64,000 nt of DNA from Streptomyces sp. ITFR-16 (lineage in GTDB: Bacteria; Actinomycetota; Actinomycetes; Streptomycetales; Streptomycetaceae). The position numbers were made by a program, and so were the translations under genes. The notes beneath the pieces were generated by a model that was not told the DNA's origin, made no database searches, and saw nothing but the letters and a program-made list of their open reading frames with translations. Positions 7,442-16,120 of this stretch are shown here, in pieces. The stretch spans positions 6,572,001-6,636,000 of the forward strand of contig NZ_CP134609.1 of the NCBI RefSeq assembly GCF_031844705.1, read 5' to 3'. How positions within the stretch are numbered: the first letter of the stretch is position 1; each line of letters begins with the position of its first letter.

Positions 7442-8803
7442 ATGGACCGCCGCATTTTCGGGCTGGAGAACGAGTACGGCGTCACGTGCACGTTCAGGGG
7501 ACAGCGCCGACTGTCTCCTGATGAAGTGGCGCGCTACCTCTTCCGCCGTGTTGTGTCATGGGGCCGCAGCAGCAATGTCTTTCTGCGGAACGGCGCCCGC
7601 CTCTACCTCGACGTGGGATCGCATCCGGAATATGCAACCCCCGAATGCGACAACCTGACCGAGCTGGTCACCCACGACAAGGCCGGCGAGCGCATTCTCG
7701 AAGGCCTGCTTGTCGACGCCGAACGCCGCCTGCACGAGGAGGGAATCGCGGGCGACGTCTATCTCTTCAAGAACAACACCGACTCGGCGGGAAACTCCTA
7801 CGGATGCCATGAGAACTACCTCGTGGCCCGGCACGGAGAATTCTCGCGGCTCGCGGACATCCTCATTCCCTTCCTCGTCACGAGGCAGCTGATCTGCGGC
7901 GCCGGCAAGGTGCTGCAGACCCCCCGGGGCGCCGTCTACTGCGTCAGCCAGCGTGCCGAGCACATCTGGGAGGGCGTCAGTTCCGCGACGACACGATCCC
8001 GGCCGATCATCAACACCCGGGACGAGCCGCACGCGGACGCGGAGCGGTACCGCCGCCTCCACGTCATCGTCGGCGACTCCAACATGTCCGAGACGACCAT
8101 GCTGCTCAAGGTCGGCGCGACCGACCTGGTGCTCCGCATGATCGAGGCGGGCACGGTGATGCGCGACCTGACCCTGGAGAACCCGATCAGGGCGATCCGC
8201 GAGGTCAGCCACGACATCACCGGGCAGCGCAAGGTCCGCCTCGCCAGTGGCCGCGAGGCGTCCGCCATCGAGGTGCAGCGCGAGTACTACGAGAAGGCCG
8301 TGGACTTCGTCGACCGCCGCGGCATCCGCACGGGCAACGTCGAGAAGGTCCTCGAACTGTGGGGCCGCACGCTCGACGCGATCGAGGCCGAGGACCTCGA
8401 CCGGATCGGTACCGAGATCGACTGGGTCATGAAGTACAAGCTCATCGAGCGGTACCGGGGCAAGCACAACATGACCATGTCGAATCCGCGGGTCGCCCAG
8501 ATAGACCTCGCCTACCACGACATCCACCGCCGCCGCGGCCTGTACTACCTGCTGGAGCGCAAGGGGCAGGCCGCCCGGATCTGCAACGACCTGAAGATCT
8601 TCGAGGGCAAGTCGGTGCCCCCGCAGACCACCAGGGCGCGGCTGCGCGGCGACTTCATCAAGCGGGCCCAGCAGCAGCGGCGGGACTTCACCGTCGACTG
8701 GGTCCACCTCAAGCTCAACGACCAGGCGCAGCGCACGGTGTTGTGCAAGGACCCGTTCCGTTCCGTGGACGACCGAGTGGAGAAGCTGATCGCGGGTATG
8801 TGA
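7442..8803 (+). CDS. pafA: Pup-protein ligase PafA
   Basis: PafA uses ATP to join the C-terminal glutamate of Pup to substrate lysines. The 453-residue protein starts MDRRIFGLENEYG. Asp57 in NGARLYLDVGSHPEYATPE matches the catalytic base of the family. The Dop-type loop seen in the paralogue at 1077 is missing, which supports ligase rather than depupylase. It is separated from pup and prcBA by the LacI/MFS pair. A strong hairpin follows. Confidence 0.97.
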   Translation: MDRRIFGLENEYGVTCTFRGQRRLSPDEVARYLFRRVVSWGRSSNVFLRNGARLYLDVGSHPEYATPECDNLTELVTHDKAGERILEGLLVDAERRLHEEGIAGDVYLFKNNTDSAGNSYGCHENYLVARHGEFSRLADILIPFLVTRQLICGAGKVLQTPRGAVYCVSQRAEHIWEGVSSATTRSRPIINTRDEPHADAERYRRLHVIVGDSNMSETTMLLKVGATDLVLRMIEAGTVMRDLTLENPIRAIREVSHDITGQRKVRLASGREASAIEVQREYYEKAVDFVDRRGIRTGNVEKVLELWGRTLDAIEAEDLDRIGTEIDWVMKYKLIERYRGKHNMTMSNPRVAQIDLAYHDIHRRRGLYYLLERKGQAARICNDLKIFEGKSVPPQTTRARLRGDFIKRAQQQRRDFTVDWVHLKLNDQAQRTVLCKDPFRSVDDRVEKLIAGM

Positions 8804-8839
8804 GCCGGCGCAGGACGCGCCTCGGCTCTTGTGCGACTC

Positions 8840-8868
8840 GGGCCCCGTACGTTCCTCGTACGGGGCCC
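8840..8868 (+). terminator. intrinsic-type hairpin after pafA
   Basis: Perfect 12-bp arms (8840-8851 and 8857-8868) flank a 5-base loop. The hairpin lies between pafA and the FKBP lipoprotein gene and is a likely end for the pafA transcript. Confidence 0.8.
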
Positions 8869-8930
8869 TGCGCACGCCCTAGAGTGTCCGAGACCCCCTA
8901 CACATGTGTCGTCTGAGATCTGAGGAACCA

Positions 8931-9887
8931 GTGCGCCGACTTGCCGGCCTTCTAGTCGTCCCCCTGCTGCTGCTGTCAGCGGCCTGCGGCAGCGACGACA
9001 AGGGCTCCGACTCCGCTTCCGCCTCCGCGTCCGCCCCCTCCAAGGGTGGTTTCCCCGCCATCACCGCGGGCGCGAAGTTCGGCGAGAAGCCCACCCTGGC
9101 CAAGGGCAGCGGAAAGCCGCCCACGGAGCTGAAGACCAACGTCGTCAGCGAGGGCGACGGCGCGACGCTCAAGAAGGGCGACGCGATCCAGGTCAACTAC
9201 CTGGGGCAGGCCTGGGACTCCGACAAGCCGTTCGACAACAGCTTCGACCGCAAGCAGCCGTTCGATCTCACGCTCGGGGCCGGCATGGTCATCCAGGGCT
9301 GGGACAAGGGCCTGGTCGGCCAGAAGGTCGGCAGCAGGGTCCAGCTCGTCATCCCGCCGGACCTCGGTTACGGCGCGAACGGCCAGGGCGACATCAAGCC
9401 GAACGCCACGCTCGTCTTCGTCGTCGACGTCCTGAAGGCCAAGCAGATCCCGACGACGGCCAAGGGCACCGCGGTCGCCCAGGACAACATCGACCTGCCG
9501 AAGGTGGGCACCAAGACCGACGGCAAGGCGCCGAGCGTCGAGGTCCCGTCCAAGACCGACCCGCCGAAGAAGCTCGTCTCCAACTACGTCCTGGAGTCCA
9601 AGGGCGAGGTCGTCAAGGAGACCGACACGGTCGTCGTGAACTACGTGGGCGTCCTGTGGAAGGACGGCAAGGAGTTCGACAGCACCTACAAGACGGGCAA
9701 CACGGCGACCTTCCCGCTGGCCCAGGTCACCCTCAAGGGGCTCAAGAACGGTCTGATCGGCAAGAAGATCGGCAGCCGCGTGCTGCTCGTCGTCCCGCCG
9801 GACCAGGGCCTCGGTGACAAGGCCCAGCAGTCCATCCCCGCGAACTCGACGCTCGTCTTCGCCGTGGACATCCTGGCGAAGATGTAA
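8931..9887 (+). CDS. FKBP-type peptidyl-prolyl isomerase, two-domain lipoprotein
   Basis: A secreted, lipid-anchored folding catalyst is predicted. The start is placed at GTG 8931 (318 residues), where GAGGAA lies upstream, giving MRRLAGLLV...LSAAC with a clear lipobox. Two FKBP domains follow a Ser/Ala linker, at about residues 75-170 (VNYLGQAWDS...) and 222-318 (VNYVGVLWKDG...). A single-domain cytosolic FKBP gene follows 43 bases later, suggesting a PPIase pair. It probably acts on exported proteins outside the membrane. Confidence 0.92.
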   Translation: MRRLAGLLVVPLLLLSAACGSDDKGSDSASASASAPSKGGFPAITAGAKFGEKPTLAKGSGKPPTELKTNVVSEGDGATLKKGDAIQVNYLGQAWDSDKPFDNSFDRKQPFDLTLGAGMVIQGWDKGLVGQKVGSRVQLVIPPDLGYGANGQGDIKPNATLVFVVDVLKAKQIPTTAKGTAVAQDNIDLPKVGTKTDGKAPSVEVPSKTDPPKKLVSNYVLESKGEVVKETDTVVVNYVGVLWKDGKEFDSTYKTGNTATFPLAQVTLKGLKNGLIGKKIGSRVLLVVPPDQGLGDKAQQSIPANSTLVFAVDILAKM

Positions 9888-9930
9888 GACTGTCCCGGTT
9901 GCCCAGTTCATCATTTAGAGGAGCAAGTCA

Positions 9931-10305
9931 GTGAGCATCGAGAAGCCCGAGATCGACTTCCCGGGTGGCGAGCCGCCGGCCGACCTGGAGATCAAGGACA
10001 TCTGGGAGGGCGACGGCGCCGTCGCCCAGGCCGGTCAGACGGTCTCCGTCCACTACGTGGGTGTGGCCTTCTCCACCGGCGAGGAGTTCGACGCCTCCTG
10101 GAACCGCGGCACCCCGCTCCAGTTCCAGCTCGGTGCCGGTCAGGTCATCAAGGGCTGGGACCAGGGCGTGCAGGGCATGAAGGTCGGCGGCCGTCGCCAG
10201 CTGACCATCCCCGCGCACCTCGCGTACGGTGACCGCGGCGCCGGCGGCGGCGCGATCGCCCCGGGCGAGACGCTGATCTTCGTCTGCGACCTGGTCGCCG
10301 TCTGA
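9931..10305 (+). CDS. FKBP-type peptidyl-prolyl cis-trans isomerase
   Basis: This single-domain FKBP of 124 residues has no signal peptide and is therefore cytoplasmic. The core motifs VHYVGVAFSTGEEFDASW, QVIKGWDQGVQGM and IPAHLAYG are intact, including the aromatic active-site residues. The GTG start is preceded by GAGGAG. A terminator hairpin follows. It forms a pair with the upstream lipoprotein isomerase. Confidence 0.95.
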   Translation: MSIEKPEIDFPGGEPPADLEIKDIWEGDGAVAQAGQTVSVHYVGVAFSTGEEFDASWNRGTPLQFQLGAGQVIKGWDQGVQGMKVGGRRQLTIPAHLAYGDRGAGGGAIAPGETLIFVCDLVAV

Positions 10306-10323
10306 TCCCGCGCCCAGCGCTCC

Positions 10324-10357
10324 GAGGGCCCGTGCCGCAAGGCGCGGGCCCTCGCTT
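10324..10357 (+). terminator. intrinsic terminator after FKBP gene
   Basis: Arms GAGGGCCCG (10324-10332) and CGGGCCCTC (10345-10353) are followed by GCTTTT. The pairing is perfect with extra GC pairing in the loop. It separates the FKBP gene from pafB. Confidence 0.85.
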
Positions 10358-10418
10358 TTGTCCGGACACCCCGGGGCGGTACGGTCGAGGGTCGTAGAGC
10401 AAAACAGAAAGGGCGTCG

Positions 10419-11372
10419 ATGGCGATTGCCAAGGCCGAGCGGCTGATGAACCTGGCGTTGTGCCTGCTGGGGACGCGGCGCCCGCTCAGCAAGCGCGAAC
10501 TGCGCGGTTCCATCGAGGCCTACCTCGAAGCGGGTTCCGACGACGCCTTCAACCGGATGTTCGAGCGCGACAAGGACGATCTGCGCGAGCTGGGTCTCGT
10601 CATCGAGACCGTGGAGAACCTGGACGGCGACACCGGCTACCTCGCCCGCCGCGACAGCAACCGGCTGCCCCCGATCACGCTCGACGCGGAGGAGGCCGCC
10701 GCACTCGGCCTCGCCGCCAAGGTCTGGCAGCAGGCCCGGCTGGCCGGCGCGGCCAGCGGCGCGCTCCAGAAGCTGCGGGCGGCCGGTATGCCCGAGGCCG
10801 AGGACGCCTACGAGGTGCACAGCGCCCTCGAACCCCGCATCCCCGTCCACGAGGCCGCGTTCGAGCCGCTGATGCTGGCCTGCCGCGACCGCCGGCCGGT
10901 GACCTTCGACTACCGCAAGGCCAATGCCGCCCGCCCCGAGCAGCGCCAGGTCGAGCCGTGGACGCTGGAGTGCTGGCGCGGTCACTGGTATCTGGCCGGC
11001 TGGGACCGGGAGCGGGGCGCCGAGCGCGTCTTCCGCCTCTCCCGGATCACCGGCAAGGTCCGTTCGCGGGCCGGTGCCTTCACGGCCGAGGTGCCCGACG
11101 TGGTCACCGTGCGCGAGACCGTCGAGAGCTGGGCCGGGGAGACGGCCACCCGCACCGCGCTGATCAGGCTGCGGGCCGACTCCGGGTACCCGCTGCGGGC
11201 CCGGGCGATATCGGTCCGGGAACTCGGCGACGGGTGGGAGGAGTTGGAGATTCCGTACGGACACGGTCTGGACGCCTGGCTCGTCGAGTTCGGCCCGGAC
11301 GTCATCGTGCGGGAACCTGCGGATCTGCGGGCCGACGTGGTGGACCGGCTGCGCGCCGTGGCCAAGGACTGA
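10419..11372 (+). CDS. pafB: WYL-domain transcriptional regulator PafB
   Basis: This 317-residue protein has an N-terminal winged-helix region (SKRELRGSIEAYL) and a WYL domain, with WYLAGWDRERG at about residues 189-199, followed by a C-terminal WCX-type extension. In mycobacteria the PafB-PafC pair activates the LexA-independent DNA-damage regulon. Proximity to the Pup genes is conserved but its job is transcriptional. The ATG lies 13 bases after an AGAAAGG ribosome site. pafC follows after 13 bases. Confidence 0.93.
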   Translation: MAIAKAERLMNLALCLLGTRRPLSKRELRGSIEAYLEAGSDDAFNRMFERDKDDLRELGLVIETVENLDGDTGYLARRDSNRLPPITLDAEEAAALGLAAKVWQQARLAGAASGALQKLRAAGMPEAEDAYEVHSALEPRIPVHEAAFEPLMLACRDRRPVTFDYRKANAARPEQRQVEPWTLECWRGHWYLAGWDRERGAERVFRLSRITGKVRSRAGAFTAEVPDVVTVRETVESWAGETATRTALIRLRADSGYPLRARAISVRELGDGWEELEIPYGHGLDAWLVEFGPDVIVREPADLRADVVDRLRAVAKD

Positions 11373-11385
11373 GGGGACCGTATTC

Positions 11386-12342
11386 ATGGCCACGAACGCC
11401 ATCGACCAGACGCGCCGGATGCTCTCCCTGGTGACGTATCTGCGGGAGCGCCCCGGCGCCCATGTCCAGGACGTCGCACGGGCCTTCGGGATCACCGAGG
11501 ACGAGCTGATCTCGGACCTCGACGTCCTGCCCATGTGCGGGACCAGTTTCCGCGGCGGTGATCTGCTGGACATCGACACCGACGGCGACCGCATCTGGTG
11601 GCACAACCCGGACGACGTCGCCGAACCGCTGCGGCTCGCGGCCGACGAGGCGACGGCCCTGCTGGTCGCCGCCCGGGCCGTGGCGACCCTGCCGGGACTG
11701 CGCGAGAGCGACCGCCAGGCGCTGCTGCGGGCCACCGCGAAGCTGGAGACCGCGGCCGGTGAGGTGGGGGCCGCCAGCTCCCGGCTCTCGGTCACCTTCG
11801 AGTCCGAGGGCGGTGTCTTCGCCGACGTGGACCGGGCGATCTCCGAGCGGCGCCGGCTCTGGCTGCGCTACTACTCGCCCGCGCGCGACGAGCTCACCGA
11901 GCGCGAGGTGGACCCGATCCGCCTCTTCGCCGTCGGCCACACCTATATGGAGGCCTGGTGCCGGTCCTCCGAGGACCGGCGTACCTTCCGCCTCGACCGG
12001 GTCGCGGAGATCCGGCTGCTCGACGAGCCGGCCGCGCCGCCGGAGCTGGAGCTGCGGGACCTGTCCGAAGGACTCGTGCAGCCCGCGGCCGAGGACCCGG
12101 AGGTCGTGGTCGAGGTCGGCCCCGGCGGGCGCTGGGTCGCCGAGTACTACCCGCACGACAGTGCCGAGGAGCTGCCCGACGGCGGCCTGCGGATCACGCT
12201 GCGCACGCCGGACCCGGCGTCGCTGCGCAGGCTCGCGCTCCGGCTCGGCCCGGAGGGGCGCATCGTCTCGCCGCCGGAGCTGGCGCAGAGCGCGCGGCAC
12301 GCGGCCCGTGCGGCGCTCGCCGCCTACGACGACCCGGCCTGA
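11386..12342 (+). CDS. pafC: WYL-domain transcriptional regulator PafC
   Basis: This is a paralogue of PafB, 318 residues, with an N-terminal helix-turn-helix-like region (HVQDVARAFGITEDELISDL), a WYL-type core in which LWLRYYSPARDELTEREVDP is clear, and a C-terminal domain. It is expected to work as a heterodimer with PafB. It is co-transcribed with pafB, and two small genes follow closely. Confidence 0.93.
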   Translation: MATNAIDQTRRMLSLVTYLRERPGAHVQDVARAFGITEDELISDLDVLPMCGTSFRGGDLLDIDTDGDRIWWHNPDDVAEPLRLAADEATALLVAARAVATLPGLRESDRQALLRATAKLETAAGEVGAASSRLSVTFESEGGVFADVDRAISERRRLWLRYYSPARDELTEREVDPIRLFAVGHTYMEAWCRSSEDRRTFRLDRVAEIRLLDEPAAPPELELRDLSEGLVQPAAEDPEVVVEVGPGGRWVAEYYPHDSAEELPDGGLRITLRTPDPASLRRLALRLGPEGRIVSPPELAQSARHAARAALAAYDDPA

Positions 12343-12360
12343 AGGGACACCTGAGGAGAT

Positions 12361-12639
12361 ATGGGCAATATGTCCGCAGTGTCGGGTGTCGCCCCGGTGC
12401 CGACCGTGGTCGTCCCCGACTCGGTGCGCTTCAAGGCCGCCTGCCCGGACTGCCGGGCGGGGTTCGAGCTGACCGCAGGTGAGGTCCGGCTCGTGGTCGG
12501 CGCCACCAGCCGGACCACCTTCTACTCCTTCACCTGCCCCGCGTGCGCCACGTCCGTCCGCAAGCCGGCGGGAGAGCGGATAGTGGAACTCCTCACCGAC
12601 GGCGGCGTGCGGACGCTGCGCCTGCACACCGACTCCTGA
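12361..12639 (+). CDS. small zinc-ribbon-like conserved protein
   Basis: This 92-residue cytoplasmic protein has two CPxC knuckles (CPDC near residue 29 and CPAC near residue 59), which together look like a zinc ribbon. No catalytic motif is seen. The ATG lies 18 bases after pafC with GAGGAG upstream, so it is almost certainly in the pafBC transcript. Its function is unknown. It could be a structural or nucleic-acid-binding ribbon. Confidence 0.75.
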   Translation: MGNMSAVSGVAPVPTVVVPDSVRFKAACPDCRAGFELTAGEVRLVVGATSRTTFYSFTCPACATSVRKPAGERIVELLTDGGVRTLRLHTDS

Positions 12640-12651
12640 GAGGTTCTGCGC

Positions 12652-12849
12652 ATGTTCTGGCCCATGCTCGCCATCGCCCTGGGTTTCCTCGGGATCGCCG
12701 TACTCGGCGTGCTGGCCGTCAAGGTGTTCATCGAGGCCCAGCGCCTGGGGCGCCAGGTCGCCGAGACGACGGGGCGCATCAACCGTGCGGCGGAAGATCT
12801 CGAGCGTGCGGCGGTGGGAGTCGCAAAGGCCGGCGGGGACGCGTTCTGA
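12652..12849 (+). CDS. small membrane protein
   Basis: This 65-residue protein has one N-terminal transmembrane helix (residues 3-25) and an amphipathic helical tail rich in Arg, Glu and Ala. It starts 12 bases after the preceding gene, after GAGAGG. It is probably the last gene of the pafB operon. No function can be assigned. Confidence 0.65.
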   Translation: MFWPMLAIALGFLGIAVLGVLAVKVFIEAQRLGRQVAETTGRINRAAEDLERAAVGVAKAGGDAF

Positions 12850-12908
12850 CCTCTCCGGCGGGTGTGAGGGAAAGCGCTTTACCGTCGCGGCCTGTCGGCC
12901 TGACAGGT

Positions 12909-12926
12909 GCGGCGGGTAGGCTCGTG
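12909..12926 (+). promoter_or_regulatory. promoter element upstream of tatA
   Basis: GCGGCGGGTAGGCTCGTG contains the -10-like TAGGCT (12917-12922). The identical 18-mer recurs at 16121-16138 before the helicase gene. The 241-base gap before tatA holds this element and no credible gene. Confidence 0.45.
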
Positions 12927-13090
12927 CGCATGGCCCGGAGAGAGGCGCGGGCCGCAAGTGGGAGTACGCACAGGCATTGCCCGGTGTTTACCCCCGCGGG
13001 ATACCATCCCTGTCGGCGTGACGCCCCGACACCGGTCCGGGTCGACCTGCAGCCCCGCCCCTGCTGCCTCAGCGAAGAAGGTAAACGGAT

Positions 13091-13384
13091 ATGTTCGGAA
13101 AGCTCGGTGCCCCCGAGATCATCCTGATCCTCGTAGTGATCGTTCTGCTGTTCGGCGCGAAGAAGCTCCCCGACATGGCGCGTTCGCTGGGTAAGTCCGC
13201 CCGCATCCTCAAGAGCGAGGCGAAGGCGATGAAGAGCGAGGGCGGCAACACCGCGGCGGCTCCGTCGGACCCGCCGGTCAACGACCACGAGCCGTCGGCG
13301 CCGCGCACCATCCAGGCGTCGCCCGGCGACGTAACCAGCTCGCGTCCCGTGTCGGCGGAGAAGTCCAACCAGTCGCAGGGCTGA
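13091..13384 (+). CDS. tatA: Sec-independent translocase subunit TatA
   Basis: TatA oligomers form the passage for folded proteins. The 97-residue protein has the N-terminal membrane helix (IILILVVIVLLFGAKKLPD), the FGxKKLP hinge and an amphipathic helix, then a Ser/Pro-rich tail. tatC follows after 73 bases. No tatB is adjacent, as is usual in Streptomyces. Confidence 0.95.
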   Translation: MFGKLGAPEIILILVVIVLLFGAKKLPDMARSLGKSARILKSEAKAMKSEGGNTAAAPSDPPVNDHEPSAPRTIQASPGDVTSSRPVSAEKSNQSQG

Positions 13385-13457
13385 CCCCGGGAACTGATCA
13401 AGAGCTGATCGAAGGCCGGCCCTGGGCGTCGGCCTGCGCACGAGATGAGGACGTGGG

Positions 13458-14411
13458 TTGCTCAAGTCTGCCCGCAAACAGGAGAACGACCCCGAGGGGC
13501 GGATGCCGCTCGCGGATCACCTGCGTGAACTGCGCAACCGGCTCGTCAAGAGCCTGTTGGCGATGGTCGTTGCCACCGCCATCGCCGCCTTCTTCTACAA
13601 GGACGTGATGGAGTTCTTCACGAACCCCATTCTCGGCGCGGTGGGATGCGAACACAGTTTCAGCGATCTGGCCAAGGAGTCCAGTGAAGCGCACTGTGCG
13701 CGTATCGTGCAGAACGGCTTGCTGAGCCCCTTCACGTTGGCCCTCACGGTCTCGTTCTCGACGGGCGCGGTACTGGCGTCTCCGGTTTGGCTCTACCAGC
13801 TCTGGGGTTTTCTCGCCCCGGGGCTTCATCGTCACGAGAAGAAATATGCACTCGCCTTCGTGGGCGCGGGCTTCCCCTTGTTTGTCATGGGTGCGTATTT
13901 TGCCTACTGGTCGTTGCCGAAGATGGCATCTGTGATGCTGGAATTCTCGCTCATCGGAAGCGACAACCAGCTTCCCCTTGACGGGCTCCTTCAGCTGATC
14001 ATGCGGATGATCCTTGTCTTCGGTCTCGCCTTCGAACTTCCGCTCCTTCTGGTCATGCTGAATTTCGGTGGTGTCCTTTCAGGGAAGAAGCTGATCGGCT
14101 GGTGGCGCGCCATGATCATGGGCATCACCCTCTTCGCTGCAATTGCCACTCCGAGCACCGACCCGATTTCCATGCTGGCGCTTGCGGGTCCCATCTGGGT
14201 GCTGTACTTCGGGGCTGCGGGCATTGCCTTGGCGAACGATCGCCGTCGCGCTCGTCGGCTCGCCGAGGGGCCTGCTGACGATGAGGCCTCCGACCTGGAC
14301 CTCACGCCGGAGGACGTGGGCGAGGTCGAGTCGGTCGGTGCGAGTCGGGACCTGCCCGAGCAGGCAACCGGTGAACGCTTGCCCACGAATGGCTATGACG
14401 ATGTGACGTAG
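13458..14411 (+). CDS. tatC: Sec-independent translocase subunit TatC
   Basis: TatC is the twin-arginine signal receptor. The 317-residue protein has six predicted membrane helices, the conserved N-terminal HLRELRNR segment, and a cytoplasmic acidic C-terminal tail of about 60 residues. The start is a TTG with GATGAGG upstream. Codon use in the middle of the gene has visibly more A/T at third positions than its neighbours. A perfect palindrome directly follows. Confidence 0.95.
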   Translation: MLKSARKQENDPEGRMPLADHLRELRNRLVKSLLAMVVATAIAAFFYKDVMEFFTNPILGAVGCEHSFSDLAKESSEAHCARIVQNGLLSPFTLALTVSFSTGAVLASPVWLYQLWGFLAPGLHRHEKKYALAFVGAGFPLFVMGAYFAYWSLPKMASVMLEFSLIGSDNQLPLDGLLQLIMRMILVFGLAFELPLLLVMLNFGGVLSGKKLIGWWRAMIMGITLFAAIATPSTDPISMLALAGPIWVLYFGAAGIALANDRRRARRLAEGPADDEASDLDLTPEDVGEVESVGASRDLPEQATGERLPTNGYDDVT

Positions 14412-14415
14412 GGCG

Positions 14416-14441
14416 CTCCTTCACGGCATGCCGTGAAGGAG
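14416..14441 (+). terminator. perfect 26-bp palindrome after tatC
   Basis: Arms 14416-14428 and 14429-14441 are perfectly complementary. It starts 5 bases after the tatC stop and is a likely terminator for tatAC. Confidence 0.7.
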
Positions 14442-14519
14442 GGGACGGTCCTGCCGAGGGTTGCCGAAAATCCCCTTGTGAGTGAAGGGCGGGCTGGATG
14501 CCGTTCACCTGGTGTTTGC

Positions 14520-14558
14520 GGGACCTCTGCGACGCGAGATGTGTAGAGGTCCCGTCGA
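14520..14558 (+). promoter_or_regulatory. stem-loop with T-run ahead of secreted-protein gene
   Basis: GGGACCTCT (14520-14528) and AGAGGTCCC (14545-14553) form a perfect 9-bp stem with a 16-base loop. GTCGATTTTT follows. It ends about 30 bases before the next start codon, so it could be a second terminator for upstream transcription or an attenuator in the leader. Confidence 0.5.
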
Positions 14559-14587
14559 TTTTTGATTCCAGGGGAGGGGTCTTCGGA

Positions 14588-15058
14588 ATGCTTCGTGGTG
14601 GATTGAGGTCGGCGTTCGTGACGCTTACCGCAGGTGGTGCGCTCTTCGTGGCGATGAGTAATCCTGCAGTTGCGGCCGAGGAGACGGACAAGGGAGTCCC
14701 CAGCGGGGCCCCGAGTGGTGGAACCTGTATCACCGAAATTACGGGTGCCACTGGATGCTTCCAGCCTTACGGTGATGTGATCTACATCAGGGACAATTCT
14801 CTCGACGGTTACTCGGTCTACGTCAAGTGGCAGAACGAAATTCGTAACTCCAGTGGTACGTGGCATTCGTACCGAAACGGTAAGTGCACCAGCGACCGCG
14901 GGTCTGGCGACTGGGCAAAGTGCGACAAGGACTTCTATGAGGCCAGCAGCACGAACGCCCTTGGCGGCAAGGGGAGCCGCATCAAGCTCACAGCCTGTGT
15001 CGCGAGCATCGGCGATGACGAGTGCTCGACGAGCCCGTGGATCAGCAATGACGGCTGA
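14588..15058 (+). CDS. small secreted protein of unknown function
   Basis: The predicted 156-residue protein has an N-terminal signal peptide (hydrophobic residues 8-22, likely cut after AVAA near residue 31). The mature part contains six cysteines that could form disulfides, and no recognised domain. The start ATG at 14588 is chosen because GGGGAGGGG lies upstream and it gives a clean signal peptide. Third-position A/T is higher than in surrounding genes, which hints at transfer or relaxed selection. It is flanked by tatC and the lipid kinase gene. Confidence 0.75.
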   Translation: MLRGGLRSAFVTLTAGGALFVAMSNPAVAAEETDKGVPSGAPSGGTCITEITGATGCFQPYGDVIYIRDNSLDGYSVYVKWQNEIRNSSGTWHSYRNGKCTSDRGSGDWAKCDKDFYEASSTNALGGKGSRIKLTACVASIGDDECSTSPWISNDG

Positions 15059-15093
15059 GGACATTGCCTGATCCTCGTCTCGCACGGCAGGAA

Positions 15094-15118
15094 GCGGTCC
15101 GCCCCGAGGGCGGGCCGC
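15094..15118 (+). terminator. hairpin after secreted-protein gene
   Basis: Arms 15094-15104 and 15108-15118 pair over 11 positions (one wobble) with a 3-base loop. It lies in the 127-base gap before the lipid kinase gene. Confidence 0.65.
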
Positions 15119-15172
15119 TGTCGGCTGATGATCGTCCGGGCTCAACGGTTACGACGGCATCACCCGGCCTTG

Positions 15173-15178
15173 TAAGGT
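15173..15178 (+). promoter_or_regulatory. -10-like TAAGGT for leaderless lipid kinase mRNA
   Basis: TAAGGT ends 7 bases before the GTG start at 15186 and no ribosome site intervenes. This is the spacing expected if transcription starts at the initiation codon. Confidence 0.5.
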
Positions 15179-15185
15179 CCCCCGG

Positions 15186-16100
15186 GTGACCAGCGAGATC
15201 ACCCTTTTCGTCAATCCCACCGCGGGACGCGGCCGGGGCGCGAGTGCCGCGCAGCCGGCCGCTTCCGCGTTGCGGGACGCCGGCTTCTCCGTCCGTACGG
15301 TCCTCGGCGAGGACGCCGACGACGCGCTGCGGCGGGCGCGCGAGGCCGTGGCCGGGGGGACGGGCGCCCTCATAGCCGTGGGCGGGGACGGCATGATGTC
15401 CCTCGCCCTCCAGGCGGTCGCCGGCACCCTCACCCCGCTCGGGATCGTCGCCGTCGGCACCGGCAACGACTTCGCCCGCGCCCTCGGCATGCCGATACGG
15501 GACCCGGCGGCGGCCGGACGGCTGGCCGCCCAGGCGCTCAAGGGCGGCGCCGTCCGCGAGATCGACCTCGGCCGGGTGGGCGAGCGGTGGTTCGGCTCCG
15601 TGCTCGCCTCCGGCTTCGACTCCCGGGTCAACGACCGGGGCAACCGGATGGGCTGGGGCGGCCGGTTCAAGTACGACCTGGCGATCCTCGCCGAACTCGC
15701 CGCCTTCAAGCCCATCACGTACCGCATGAGCCTGGACGGCGGGCCGGTCCGGGAGATCGACGCGACGCTCATCGCCGTCGGCAACGGATCGACCTACGGC
15801 GGCGGGATGCGGATCTGCGCGGACGCCGTCATGGACGACGGCCTCTTCGACGTCACCGTCGTCGGCGACTGCAGCCGCGCCACCCTGCTCAAGGTGTTCC
15901 CCCGCGTCTACAAGGGCACCCACCTCGGCCACCCCGTCGTCACCGTGCACCGGGTCTCCTCCATCACCCTCGAAGCGGCCGGTGTCACCTCGTACGCGGA
16001 CGGTGAGCCGCTCGGCGCGCTGCCGCTGACCGCCACCTGCGTACGGGGCGCCGTGCGGGTCCTCGGGGCGGGTTCCGCAGGTTCTCCCACGGGGAATTAA
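15186..16100 (+). CDS. diacylglycerol/lipid kinase family protein
   Basis: This 304-residue enzyme of the DAGK catalytic family (YegS/DgkB-like) phosphorylates a lipid such as diacylglycerol or a sphingoid-type base. Motifs are the N-terminal FVNPTAGRGRG, the nucleotide-binding GGDGMMS near residues 65-71, and GTGNDFARALG. No membrane segment is present, so it is a soluble or peripheral enzyme. The start GTG lies directly after a -10-like element. The helicase gene follows closely. The lipid substrate is not predictable. Confidence 0.88.
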   Translation: MTSEITLFVNPTAGRGRGASAAQPAASALRDAGFSVRTVLGEDADDALRRAREAVAGGTGALIAVGGDGMMSLALQAVAGTLTPLGIVAVGTGNDFARALGMPIRDPAAAGRLAAQALKGGAVREIDLGRVGERWFGSVLASGFDSRVNDRGNRMGWGGRFKYDLAILAELAAFKPITYRMSLDGGPVREIDATLIAVGNGSTYGGGMRICADAVMDDGLFDVTVVGDCSRATLLKVFPRVYKGTHLGHPVVTVHRVSSITLEAAGVTSYADGEPLGALPLTATCVRGAVRVLGAGSAGSPTGN

Positions 16101-16120
16101 AGATCGCGTCGTTGTCAGAG

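Noticed and set aside
12930..13127. possible short gene starting ATG 12930 after the TAGGCT element
   Set aside because: The translation has no recognisable features and runs into tatA in another frame. The element is better read as the tatA promoter.
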